A stretch of 6,327 nt of DNA from Brachybacterium sp. (GCA_030451965.1 JAKDNE010000196.1:1-6327), one strand, 5' to 3'. Shown: positions 1 through 6,242, counted from the first letter of the stretch. Notes: a model not told the origin generated them from the sequence alone. A program made the numbers and translations.

Positions 1-1300
1 CTCCTCGACGCCGCCCGTCCCGGGCCCCGCGCTGAGCACCACTCGGAACACCGCCCCCACCCTGCGTGAGGCGTTCCATCAGCCCAAGTCCGTGTGGGCC
101 ATCGCCTTCGCTGCAACCGTGTCCTTCATGGGCATCGGCCTGGTGGATCCGATCCTGCCCGCGATCAGCAGCCAGCTGGACGCCACCCCGTCGCAGGCGA
201 TGCTGCTGTTCACCAGCTACCTGTTCATCACCGCGATCGCCATGTTCTTCACCAGCTGGTTCGCCTCGAAGGTCGGGGTCAAGCGCACCCTGCTGGTGGG
301 GCTGCTGCTGGTGGTGCTGTTCGCGGCGCTGGCCGCGGGTGCCGGGAGCGTCGAGCAGATCATCGGGCTGCGCGCCGGCTGGGGTCTGGGCAACGCCCTG
401 TTCATCTCCACCGCGCTGGCCGCCATCGTCGGCGCCACCACCGGCCCCAGTGCAGGCGCGATCATCCTCTACGAGACCGCGCTCGGCATCGGCCTGGCCG
501 TCGGCCCGCTGCTGGGCGGACTGCTCGGCGCCATCTCCTGGCGCGCCCCCTTCGCCGGCACCGCCGTGCTCATGGGCATCGGCGTGCTGGCGATCGTCGT
601 GCTGCTGCGCAAGGAGGCGAAGCCCGCCCACGTCTCCCCGCTCGCCGCGCTGCGCGCCCTGGCCCACCCGGCGCTGCGCACCCTGGCGCTGACGGCGATC
701 TTCTACAACTTCGCCTTCTTCACGCTGCTGGCCTACTCGCCGTTCCCGCTCGAGGCGGCCGCCGCCGCGCACGGGATGGAGTTCGGTGCGCTGGGCATCG
801 GCGGCGTGTTCTTCGGCTGGGGCACGGGGCTCGCGATCACCTCGGTGTTCGTCGCGCCGCCGCTCACCCGTCGCCTGGGGCTGATCCCCACGCTGGTGAC
901 CACGCTGGGGCTGCTCACCGTGCTGATGGTGGTGATGAGCCTCGCCCACTCCTCGATGACCGGCCTGATCGTGCTGATCGTGATCGGCGGACTGCTGCTG
1001 GGCATCATGAACACCGCCCTCACCGAGACGGTCATGGAGGCCACCGACCTCCCGCGCGGGGTCGCGAGCTCGGCCTACTCGGGCGTGCGGTTCCTGGGCG
1101 GGGCGATCGCCCCGGCCGTGGCGGGCCCGCTCGCCGCGGCGACCACCATCGGCGCCCCGTACGCACTGGCCGCGGGAGCACTGGTGCTGTCGATCCTCAT
1201 GCTGATCCTGGGGCGGAAGCACCTGGCCTCCGTCGGCTCGCACGAGGAGCTGACCGAGGTCGAGGAGGCCGAGGCGATCACCGCCGGCGACGAGGTCTGA
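1..1300 (+). CDS. MFS transporter, DHA1-like drug:H+ antiporter family (5' partial)
   Basis: This is a polytopic inner-membrane carrier that probably exports drugs or metabolites in exchange for protons. The reading frame is open from base 2 through the GTG at 92, and the residues before that GTG (LREAF..PKSVW) look like the short cytoplasmic N-terminus typical of this family. The real start therefore lies upstream of the window, and the GTG at 92 is internal. About 432 residues are visible, with roughly 12 hydrophobic segments. TM1 carries the GLVDPILPAI motif with an embedded Asp, common in DHA1 exporters. A degenerate motif A (FASKVGVKR) follows TM2. Motif C, the antiporter signature, is clear around bases 479-529 (GLAVGPLLGG). 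The C-terminus is a short acidic tail (EELTEVEEAEA). The gene ends convergently with the hydrolase gene at 1408. Substrate cannot be inferred. The family call is strong; drug efflux is only the usual annotation for this subgroup. Confidence 0.9.
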   Translation, partial: SSTPPVPGPALSTTRNTAPTLREAFHQPKSVWAIAFAATVSFMGIGLVDPILPAISSQLDATPSQAMLLFTSYLFITAIAMFFTSWFASKVGVKRTLLVGLLLVVLFAALAAGAGSVEQIIGLRAGWGLGNALFISTALAAIVGATTGPSAGAIILYETALGIGLAVGPLLGGLLGAISWRAPFAGTAVLMGIGVLAIVVLLRKEAKPAHVSPLAALRALAHPALRTLALTAIFYNFAFFTLLAYSPFPLEAAAAAHGMEFGALGIGGVFFGWGTGLAITSVFVAPPLTRRLGLIPTLVTTLGLLTVLMVVMSLAHSSMTGLIVLIVIGGLLLGIMNTALTETVMEATDLPRGVASSAYSGVRFLGGAIAPAVAGPLAAATTIGAPYALAAGALVLSILMLILGRKHLASVGSHEELTEVEEAEAITAGDEV

Positions 1301-1326
1301 GGCCGAGGCACGCCGGACGCGGGCGC

Positions 1327-1369
1327 CGAGTCCCCCGACCTCCCCCATAGGGGCGGATCGGGGGACTCG
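1327..1369. terminator. Convergent-gene hairpin, probable bidirectional terminator
   Basis: A perfect 12-base inverted repeat (CGAGTCCCCCGA at 1327-1338, TCGGGGGACTCG at 1358-1369) encloses a 19-base loop. That loop can itself form a CCCC/GGGG stem (1343-1346 with 1350-1353). A second small hairpin, GCACG/CGTGC at 1372-1376 and 1384-1388, follows immediately. The position between two convergent stop codons (1300 plus, 1408 minus) suits a bidirectional terminator. There is no T-tract on either side, which is common in high-GC actinobacteria, so the terminator role is inferred from structure and position. Confidence 0.65.
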
Positions 1370-1407
1370 CCGCACGTCAAAGGCGTGCTGCGAGGCGACC
1401 TCCCAGG

Positions 1408-3267
1408 TCAGCGCCCGGCGGCGTAGCCCTGGGCTCCGCGGGAGTTCGCGGCGGCCCGGAGGATCCCGGTGGCGGGCTCTCGCATCACGCAGGACACCCG
1501 CCCCAGGGACCAGTCCCCGGCACGGACCACCTCGTGGCCGCGTGCCTCCAGCGCGGCGATGACCTCCTCGCCGAGCCGGTCCTCGACCACCGCTCGACCC
1601 GGGGACCAGGTGCGGGGCCAGAAGGACCCCGGCATCGAGAGGGTGTGCAGGGCCGGGGCGTCGATCGCCTGCTGGAGCTCGAGCCCGCCCACCAGCACCC
1701 GCAGCAGGAACAGCAGCTGCCACTGATCCTGCTGGTCACCGCCCGGGGAGCCGCAGGCGAGGAGGGGCTGGCCGTCGCGGAGCACCAGGGTCGGGGTGAG
1801 CGTGGTGCGCGGCCGCCGGCCCGGTCGCAGCGCCGACGGCATCCGCTCGTCCAGCCACATCATCTGCAGGCGGGTGCCGAGGCAGAAGCCGAGGCCGGGG
1901 ACGGCGGGTGAGGACTGGAGCCAGCCGCCGGACGGGGTGGCGCTGATGATGTTGCCCCACCGGTCCACCACGTCGAGATGACAGGTGTCGCCGCGCGCCT
2001 CCCCCGTCGCTCGGACCGTCGGCTCCCCGGAGCCGCCGTGGTCGACGGCGCCGCCGCTGAGCCGGGCCAGCTCGTCGTCGGTCAGCAACGGCGGCAGGGC
2101 CGCCGGAGGGCCACCGAGCGGGCTCGGGCGGAACTGGTGGGAAGCCTCCTCGGTGAGCACGGCGCGGCGGGCGGCGAGGTGGTCCGGGGAGAGCAGCTGC
2201 TCGAGGTCGACGTCTGCGTCCCCGAAGTGGGCGTCGCGGTCGGCGAGCACCAGCTTGAGGGTCTCGAGGATGGTGTGGGCGCCGCGCTCGGTGGAGGGGT
2301 CGAGCTGGTCGTCCGGGAAGCCGTCGAGGATGCCGAGGGCCTCGAGCAGAGCGGGCCCCTGCCCCCAGGCGCCGGTCTTGGCGACCGTCCAGCCACGGAA
2401 GGTAGTGGTGACCGCGGGCTCGAAGCACGCCACGGCCCCGGCCAGATCCTCCATGGTCATCACCCCGGGGTGGTCTCCGCCGTCGGAGTGGCGGTGCGGG
2501 GTGCGTACGAACTCGGCGATGGCCCGGGCGACGGGGCCGGTGCGCCAGCGCTCCCGGGGGGCGGCGATCCGCACCCGGGGGCGGTCCGGGGCGGGGGGCC
2601 GGTGGGGGGGGCCGTCGCCGATGCCGTCACCGGCGGTGACCAGGTCCCGCAGCACGGCCGCGTACTCGGGGTTGCGCAGCAGCTGGCCGGGCTGCGGGGG
2701 CGTGCCGTCCGGCATCCACAGCGCGGCGGAGCTCGGCCAGTGCTCGGTGAAGGTCTGCGCGACCGTCTCGATCTGGGCGGCGACCCGGGCGAGCACCGGG
2801 TGCCCGTTCTCTGCGCAGTCGATCGCGTAGGCCAGGACGTCCGCGAGCTCCCAGGTCCCCTTCTCCTCGAGCACCAGCAGCCAGGCGTCCACCGCCTGCG
2901 GCACGGCGGCGGCCAGGGCGCCGGTGCCGGGCACGGCGGTCAGCCCCGCGGCGCGGAAGTGCTCGATGCTCGCGCCGGCCGGGGCGGGGCCCTGCCCCAT
3001 CACCACCACGGGGGTGGGGTCCTCGGCGGTTGCCAGGATCGCCGTCATGTCCCCGCCGGGGCCGTTGAGGTGCGGCTCCACCACGTGCAGCACGAAGGCG
3101 CCCGCGGTGGCGGCGTCGAAGGCGTTCCCGCCGCGCTCGAGCACGCTCTGCATGCAGGCCGTCGCGATCCAGTGGGTCGAGGCGGACATCCCGAAGGTGC
3201 CCTCGAGGGTGGGCCGGGTCGTCGGTCCGGGCGGGACGACGAACGCGGTGGTGGGATCAGCGCTCAC
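1408..3267 (-). CDS. Gamma-glutamyltransferase-family Ntn hydrolase (cytoplasmic, YwrD-like)
   Basis: This is a 619-residue member of the gamma-glutamyltransferase family, whose proteins cleave themselves so that an internal Thr becomes the N-terminal nucleophile of the small subunit. The predicted nucleophile is Thr428 in GDTCHLDVVD, which aligns with TTHYSVVD of E. coli Ggt (Thr391). GSPGGD at 506-511 matches the oxyanion-hole glycines, and TTLTPT at 488-493 matches the SSMTPT loop. The large subunit has the GGNAFDAA (46-53) and NGPGGD (68-73) motifs, and the C-terminus ends in AANSRGAQGYAAGR. The E. coli FREMAP segment, whose Arg114 binds the glutamate carboxylate, reads GQGPAP here (91-96), so a gamma-glutamyl substrate is doubtful. 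Relatives include YwrD-like proteins and oxamate amidohydrolase. No signal peptide is present, so it is probably cytoplasmic. GTG at 3267 was chosen because AGGAG lies 5 bases upstream; in-frame ATGs at 3297 and 3426 would add a Pro/Arg-rich tail unlike the family. Residues 212-242 are a low-complexity insertion. Confidence 0.88.
   Translation of the reverse strand: MSADPTTAFVVPPGPTTRPTLEGTFGMSASTHWIATACMQSVLERGGNAFDAATAGAFVLHVVEPHLNGPGGDMTAILATAEDPTPVVVMGQGPAPAGASIEHFRAAGLTAVPGTGALAAAVPQAVDAWLLVLEEKGTWELADVLAYAIDCAENGHPVLARVAAQIETVAQTFTEHWPSSAALWMPDGTPPQPGQLLRNPEYAAVLRDLVTAGDGIGDGPPHRPPAPDRPRVRIAAPRERWRTGPVARAIAEFVRTPHRHSDGGDHPGVMTMEDLAGAVACFEPAVTTTFRGWTVAKTGAWGQGPALLEALGILDGFPDDQLDPSTERGAHTILETLKLVLADRDAHFGDADVDLEQLLSPDHLAARRAVLTEEASHQFRPSPLGGPPAALPPLLTDDELARLSGGAVDHGGSGEPTVRATGEARGDTCHLDVVDRWGNIISATPSGGWLQSSPAVPGLGFCLGTRLQMMWLDERMPSALRPGRRPRTTLTPTLVLRDGQPLLACGSPGGDQQDQWQLLFLLRVLVGGLELQQAIDAPALHTLSMPGSFWPRTWSPGRAVVEDRLGEEVIAALEARGHEVVRAGDWSLGRVSCVMREPATGILRAAANSRGAQGYAAGR
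2577..2611 (+). other. G-tract cluster with G-quadruplex-forming pattern
   Basis: The plus strand carries G runs at 2577-2581 (5), 2588-2591 (4), 2593-2598 (6) and 2604-2611 (8), with intervening loops of 6, 1 and 5 bases. This meets the usual four-tract pattern for an intramolecular quadruplex. It lies inside the minus-strand hydrolase gene, so the G-rich strand is the transcribed template and the mRNA is C-rich. It encodes the Pro/Arg-rich, poorly conserved insertion of the large subunit. A regulatory role is not shown; compositional drift in a tolerant loop would explain it. Confidence 0.4.
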
Positions 3268-3272
3268 CGGGG

Positions 3273-3277
3273 CTCCT
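3273..3277 (-). promoter_or_regulatory. Ribosome binding site deciding the hydrolase start
   Basis: AGGAG on the minus strand lies 5 bases before the GTG at 3267-3265. The upstream in-frame ATGs at 3297 and 3426 have nothing comparable, and family similarity begins only after the GTG, so this site sets the start. Confidence 0.75.
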
Positions 3278-3399
3278 CTCAGGGGTGCCGGGGCCATGCG
3301 CTCCGACGGGGACGGTTTCGGACCCTTCTCGCCGTGCGCGGCGGAGGGCACTCCCATGGTGCCTTCTGCGCAGGTCCGGTGCGCGCGCCTTGCGATCTT

Positions 3400-3407
3400 G
3401 AGGAGGG
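3400..3407 (+). promoter_or_regulatory. Shine-Dalgarno sequence with long spacing, inside a small hairpin
   Basis: GAGGAGGG is a strong ribosome binding sequence but ends 17 bases before the ATG at 3425, further than usual. Its first five bases (GAGGA, 3400-3404) can pair with TCCTC at 3415-3419 across a 10-base loop, so the hairpin would cover part of the site. No better-placed in-frame start codon lies between the site and the ATG. No convincing -35/-10 pair was seen by eye in the divergent gap 3268-3424. Confidence 0.4.
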
Positions 3408-3424
3408 ACCACGATCCTCGGGGC

Positions 3425-3931
3425 ATGGCAGTGAATCACGGGGTGGAGGCGACGCCGGGCGACGGGGCGGCTGGGGAACGGCTGGCCCGGACGCGCAGGA
3501 TGGCCACGTGGGGCGCACTCGTGACGAGCGGGCTGGCCACGGTGGGGCTCGCGCTGCCCACCAGGCGCATGGCATGGTTCCACGGCGAGCTGCGCACCGA
3601 CGACATCACGGTCGAGTCCTGGGCGAATCCCGCCACGATCGACATCGGCAACCTGCTCACACTGCTGCCGATGCAGGCGTTCCTCACCGCACTGGCCACG
3701 ACGGTCCTCGCCGTGCTCGCGCTGCACCGACCGGTACTGGCGGGGGTGGGCGTGGCGACGGGCCTGGTCTCGGCGTTCTCGATGCTGCTCAGCTGGGTGC
3801 TGCTGGCCGCTTTCGACCCCGTCGCGACACCGGCGCTCATGCTGCTCGCCGCCGCAGAGACCGCACTTCTCATCGTGGCGGTGCTGCGCCTCGTCGAGGT
3901 GCGGCAGGCCAGGGCCGACTCCCGGGCCTGA
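3425..3931 (+). CDS. Four-helix membrane protein of unknown function
   Basis: This 168-residue protein is not one I recognise. The first 26 residues are hydrophilic and end in a basic stretch (RLARTRR), which suggests a cytoplasmic N-terminus. Four hydrophobic segments follow at about 27-46, 74-100, 104-130 and 136-156, and the protein ends in a charged tail (RLVEVRQARADSRA). The loop between helices 1 and 2 (about 47-73) holds aromatic and acidic residues (WFHGELRTDD..ESWANP) and should face outward. No catalytic motif, metal site or lipobox is visible. ATG at 3425 is the first plausible start; ATG at 3500 is an alternative that would remove the leading tail. Its start is divergent from the hydrolase gene and its end is 24 bases from the convergent dehydratase stop, so it appears to be transcribed alone. 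A four-helix DUF-type protein is the most that can be said. Confidence 0.65.
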   Translation: MAVNHGVEATPGDGAAGERLARTRRMATWGALVTSGLATVGLALPTRRMAWFHGELRTDDITVESWANPATIDIGNLLTLLPMQAFLTALATTVLAVLALHRPVLAGVGVATGLVSAFSMLLSWVLLAAFDPVATPALMLLAAAETALLIVAVLRLVEVRQARADSRA

Positions 3932-3955
3932 CCGGCCAACCCGGCCCCGGGGCGC

Positions 3956-4978
3956 TCACCAGTCGTGCACGGTCCCGTCCCGCAGCCGGTTCACCGGCAG
4001 GTAGGCGGGCTGGTACTCGTGCCGGGCCGCCGCCGCCTCGTCGAGCTCGACGCCGAGGCCCGGGGTCTCCCCCGGATGCAGCAGACCGCCTGAGAAGCGA
4101 TAGCTGGTGCGGAACACGGACAGCGTGGTCTCGGAGTGCGGCATGTACTCCTGGATCCCGACGCTGTGGATCGCGAGCGGTGTCACCGAGTGTCGGGGCG
4201 CCAGTCGCAGCACCGTCTGGTCCTCCCCGGGGGTGCAGTCCTCGAGCCAGAACGGGTCGCAGGGCTCGAGGGACTTCGCGAGCCTCGCGGCCTCGATCGG
4301 GGTCATCCGGTGGGGGCCGTCATGCAGCAGGTGCAGCTCGGGACCGAACTCCTCGCGCGCCCCGGCGGAGACGGTGGGCAGGTGGCGGAGGTAGGCGGCG
4401 GTCTCCCCGGTCTCCTCCGTCGGCCGCATCGCCGCACCCGCCGCCGCGCGACCGGCCGGTTCGTACTCGTACGTCCCGCCCGGGGCGGCGTCGTGGACGC
4501 CGTAGATCCGGCCGAGACCGGGCACCCCGGCCTGGATCCGCACCGCCTGGAAGCCCTGCTCCAGATAGCCGCGGATCGCATCGTTGAGCGTGTCGATCGT
4601 GGTGCCGGAGGCGTGAGCGTAACTGAGAAGTCCGATGCGAGAGGCGCCGCCGAGCAGCTTGTACAGCGGCTCACCGGCCTTCTTCGCGGCGATGTCCCAC
4701 AGCGCCATGTCGATCGCGGCGACGGCGGCCATGGTGACCGGGCCACGACGCCAGTACGGGCTGCGGTAGAGGTACTGCCAGATCGATTCGACCTGCGACT
4801 CGTCGCGACCGATCAGGGTGGGGGCGACGTGGTCGCGCAGGTAGGAGGCGACGGCGAGCTCGCGGCCGTTCAGGGTGCCGTCGCCGAGGCCGGTGAGGCC
4901 GTCGGAGGTGGTGATCCTGGCGGTGACGAAGTTGCGGCCGGGGCTGGTGACGTTGACGTCGATGCGTTCGATGGCCAT
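3956..4978 (-). CDS. manD: Mannonate dehydratase/RspA-type enolase-superfamily protein, internally deleted and probably inactive
   Basis: Intact members of this family dehydrate D-mannonate (or D-gluconate) to 2-keto-3-deoxygluconate using a Mg2+ bound by three acidic residues. This 340-residue protein shows the subgroup signatures: SPGRNFVT (12-19), DGTLNGRELAV (33-43), YWRRGPVTM (75-83), Tyr159 in IYGV, LLHDG (217-221), FWLED (243-247), GIQEYM (274-279), and the C-terminal AYLPVNRLRDGTVHDW. Metal ligands Asp220 and Glu246 are present. VTPLAI (265-270) then runs directly into HSVGIQEYM, whereas full-length relatives have about 70 more residues there. The missing part includes the third metal-ligand Glu (GE.F motif) and the following barrel strands with the HG.TD.SP motif. 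The catalytic His of the D-x-H motif is Pro222 (codon 4313-4315). The ATG at 4978 has GGAGGA 5 bases upstream and matches the family N-terminus; the frame is open further upstream to 5398 but that part is not family-like. The frame has no stops, so it may still be translated, but dehydratase activity is unlikely. Confidence 0.85.
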   Translation of the reverse strand: MAIERIDVNVTSPGRNFVTARITTSDGLTGLGDGTLNGRELAVASYLRDHVAPTLIGRDESQVESIWQYLYRSPYWRRGPVTMAAVAAIDMALWDIAAKKAGEPLYKLLGGASRIGLLSYAHASGTTIDTLNDAIRGYLEQGFQAVRIQAGVPGLGRIYGVHDAAPGGTYEYEPAGRAAAGAAMRPTEETGETAAYLRHLPTVSAGAREEFGPELHLLHDGPHRMTPIEAARLAKSLEPCDPFWLEDCTPGEDQTVLRLAPRHSVTPLAIHSVGIQEYMPHSETTLSVFRTSYRFSGGLLHPGETPGLGVELDEAAAARHEYQPAYLPVNRLRDGTVHDW

Positions 4979-4983
4979 GCGGG

Positions 4984-4989
4984 TCCTCC
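4984..4989 (-). promoter_or_regulatory. Ribosome binding site of the mannonate dehydratase-like gene
   Basis: GGAGGA on the minus strand lies 5 bases before the ATG at 4978 and fixes that start over the longer open frame. Only about 15 bases separate it from the IclR-family remnant on the opposite strand, so no room remains for a normal divergent promoter. Confidence 0.75.
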
Positions 4990-5003
4990 GGTGCGGGCGA
5001 CGG

Positions 5004-5360
5004 ACCGCGATGGGCCGAGCGATGCTCGCGGCCGACGGCGTACGCACCGAAGCACTGACCGCGTACGCGCAGGCCACCGAGGGGAGAGAGGCGGGCACCG
5101 TGATCTCCGCGGCGCATCTCGTCGAGACCCTCGAGCAGACCGCCGCTCGCGGCTGGTCCGCGGAGGTCGAGGAGAACGAGACGGGCATCGCCTGCGTGGG
5201 CGTCGCCCTGACCCGCAGCAGCAGGCGCTCGCTCGCGGTGAGCGTCACCGGCCCGATCGAGCGGATGGGCGCGGCGCGGCGGGCGGAGATCGGGCAGCTG
5301 TTGCGCGAGGAGCTCACCCGGCTCGCGCCGCGTGGATACGTGCTCGCTCCGCGGGGCTGA
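5004..5360 (+). pseudogene. IclR-family transcriptional regulator, C-terminal effector-domain remnant
   Basis: IclR regulators are about 250 residues long, with an N-terminal winged helix-turn-helix and a C-terminal ligand-binding domain. Only about 118 C-terminal residues are present. Similarity begins at TAMGRAMLA (base 5004), which matches the TALGKALLA segment that opens the conserved part of the effector domain. It continues through AAHLVETLEQTAARGWSAE and the signature EENETGIACVGVAL, then SLAVSVTGPIERM, to a normal-looking end. The preceding in-frame residues come from the antisense of the dehydratase start region and do not resemble an IclR linker or DNA-binding domain. An ATG at 5010 could start a 116-residue protein, but no good ribosome binding site precedes it. 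The remnant lies head-to-head with the dehydratase-like gene, so it was probably that gene's divergent regulator. It ends 24 bases from the convergent stop at 5385. A functional stand-alone ligand-binding protein is possible but unlikely. Confidence 0.75.
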
Positions 5361-5384
5361 CGCAGGGGTACGGGCCCGCGCCGC

Positions 5385-6098
5385 TCAGCGCACCTCACGG
5401 GCAGGCTCGCCCCGCCGCCGGCCGCGCAGCGTGTCGAGCACGCCGCCCACGACGCTGCCGATCACCAGGGCGACCAGCGCCGCGATGAGGACGGCAGTGA
5501 GCGGGGCCTGCGGGAGATCGACTCCCGCGGCGGTGCGCAGCACGATCGCCAGCACTCCCTCCCCGAGAAGCACGGCGGAGACGATGCCGGCTGCCGCCAC
5601 CCCGATCTGCAGGGCCCGCACACGGCCGGCGCCGGCGACGAGGAAGCCGACGATCGCCACCAGCGCGACCGCTTCGATGACCATGGCGGCGATCAGCACC
5701 AGCAGCGAGGAGCTGAGGTCGAGGATCGCGCGCATCGCGTCTGCCGGCACCGCGAGGCCGACCAGCACGCAGGCGGCCACGCCCAGAACGGTGGAGACGG
5801 TCGTGCCGTCATCCTGGATGATCACCAGCACCGCGGCGACGATCGCGCAGGCCAGCCCCAGCAGCATGCTGATGTCCAAGAGCACCGTGGTCGCCCCGGA
5901 GGGCAGGATGAACAGCATCGCCGCGGCGAGGAGCACCCCGATCAGCAGGCCGATGCCCATCGCCAGACCGGCCCGATTCCAGGTGCGGCGGGGACCGGAG
6001 ATGGCGGCGCCGGCGAGGACGAAGGCGATCGGGATGGACAGCAGCACGGCGGTCAGCGCGCTCGCGAGGAGCTCGGCGGGGACCAGATCGAAGGACAT
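5385..6098 (-). CDS. Seven-helix membrane protein of unknown function
   Basis: This 237-residue protein is almost entirely hydrophobic and I do not recognise its family. Seven likely membrane segments fall at about 8-34, 44-65, 71-94, 101-118, 125-156, 163-187 and 199-224. The C-terminus is a short basic tail (RGRRRGEPAREVR), which probably lies in the cytoplasm. Acidic residues occur inside or beside helices (Asp75, Asp127, Glu142, Glu180), which could matter for ion or solute handling, but no transporter signature is visible. Start choice is close: ATG at 6098 lies 11 bases after AGGGGGG, while GTG at 6104 lies 5 bases after it and would add two residues. The frame is open upstream to 6299, but that part is rich in Cys, Arg and Gly and overlaps two hairpins, so it is probably not translated. 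No partner gene is visible in the window. Confidence 0.72.
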   Translation of the reverse strand: MSFDLVPAELLASALTAVLLSIPIAFVLAGAAISGPRRTWNRAGLAMGIGLLIGVLLAAAMLFILPSGATTVLLDISMLLGLACAIVAAVLVIIQDDGTTVSTVLGVAACVLVGLAVPADAMRAILDLSSSLLVLIAAMVIEAVALVAIVGFLVAGAGRVRALQIGVAAAGIVSAVLLGEGVLAIVLRTAAGVDLPQAPLTAVLIAALVALVIGSVVGGVLDTLRGRRRGEPAREVR

Positions 6099-6109
6099 GG
6101 TCACATCGT

Positions 6110-6116
6110 CCCCCCT
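6110..6116 (-). promoter_or_regulatory. Ribosome binding site of the seven-helix protein gene
   Basis: AGGGGGG on the minus strand lies 5 bases before GTG 6104 and 11 bases before ATG 6098. The spacing favours the GTG and codon preference favours the ATG; the two starts differ by two residues. Confidence 0.5.
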
Positions 6117-6172
6117 GCAGCCCTGGGGTGCAGAGGTGTTCACCGAATCGGGATCCACTCGGGACCGTGCGC

Positions 6173-6208
6173 GGGCCTGCTCACCGCCCGGGGCCGCTGA
6201 GCAGGCCC
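6173..6208. other. Perfect 11-bp hairpin in the leader region
   Basis: GGGCCTGCTCA at 6173-6183 is exactly repeated in inverted form as TGAGCAGGCCC at 6198-6208, with a 14-base G/C-only loop. It lies about 75 bases upstream of the seven-helix gene on the minus strand. There is no T-tract on either side. It could be a terminator for a minus-strand gene beyond the right edge, or a leader structure. Confidence 0.5.
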
Positions 6209-6209
6209 C

Positions 6210-6242
6210 AGCTGTCGCCACACCACCCGTGTGACGACAGCT
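6210..6242. other. Second hairpin abutting the first, 13 of 14 pairs
   Basis: AGCTGTCG at 6210-6217 pairs with CGACAGCT at 6235-6242. After one C/A mismatch (6218 with 6234), CACAC at 6219-6223 pairs with GTGTG at 6229-6233, leaving a 5-base loop (CACCC). Only one base separates it from the preceding hairpin. The long, nearly uninterrupted stem and tight loop make it the most stable-looking structure in the window. It may be a tandem terminator, a leader element or a protein-binding palindrome; position alone does not decide. Confidence 0.5.

Noticed and set aside
92..1300. GTG at 92 as the true start of the MFS transporter
   Set aside because: The frame stays open to base 2 and the upstream residues resemble the family N-terminus, so the gene is cut by the window edge. 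The GTG encodes the Val before the first membrane helix.
1978..4587. An 869-residue plus-strand open frame
   Set aside because: It is a Gly/Arg/Ala-rich shadow frame antisense to the hydrolase gene, crossing the four-helix gene in another frame and running into the dehydratase gene, with no recognisable domain.
5038..5068. Two copies of the palindrome GCGTACGC as an operator pair
   Set aside because: Both lie inside the coding sequence of the IclR effector domain and are easily expected by chance in GC-rich coding DNA.
4979..5398. A 140-residue N-terminal extension of the mannonate dehydratase (start at 5398)
   Set aside because: It is antisense to the IclR remnant, is unlike the family, and a strong GGAGGA site precedes the ATG at 4978.
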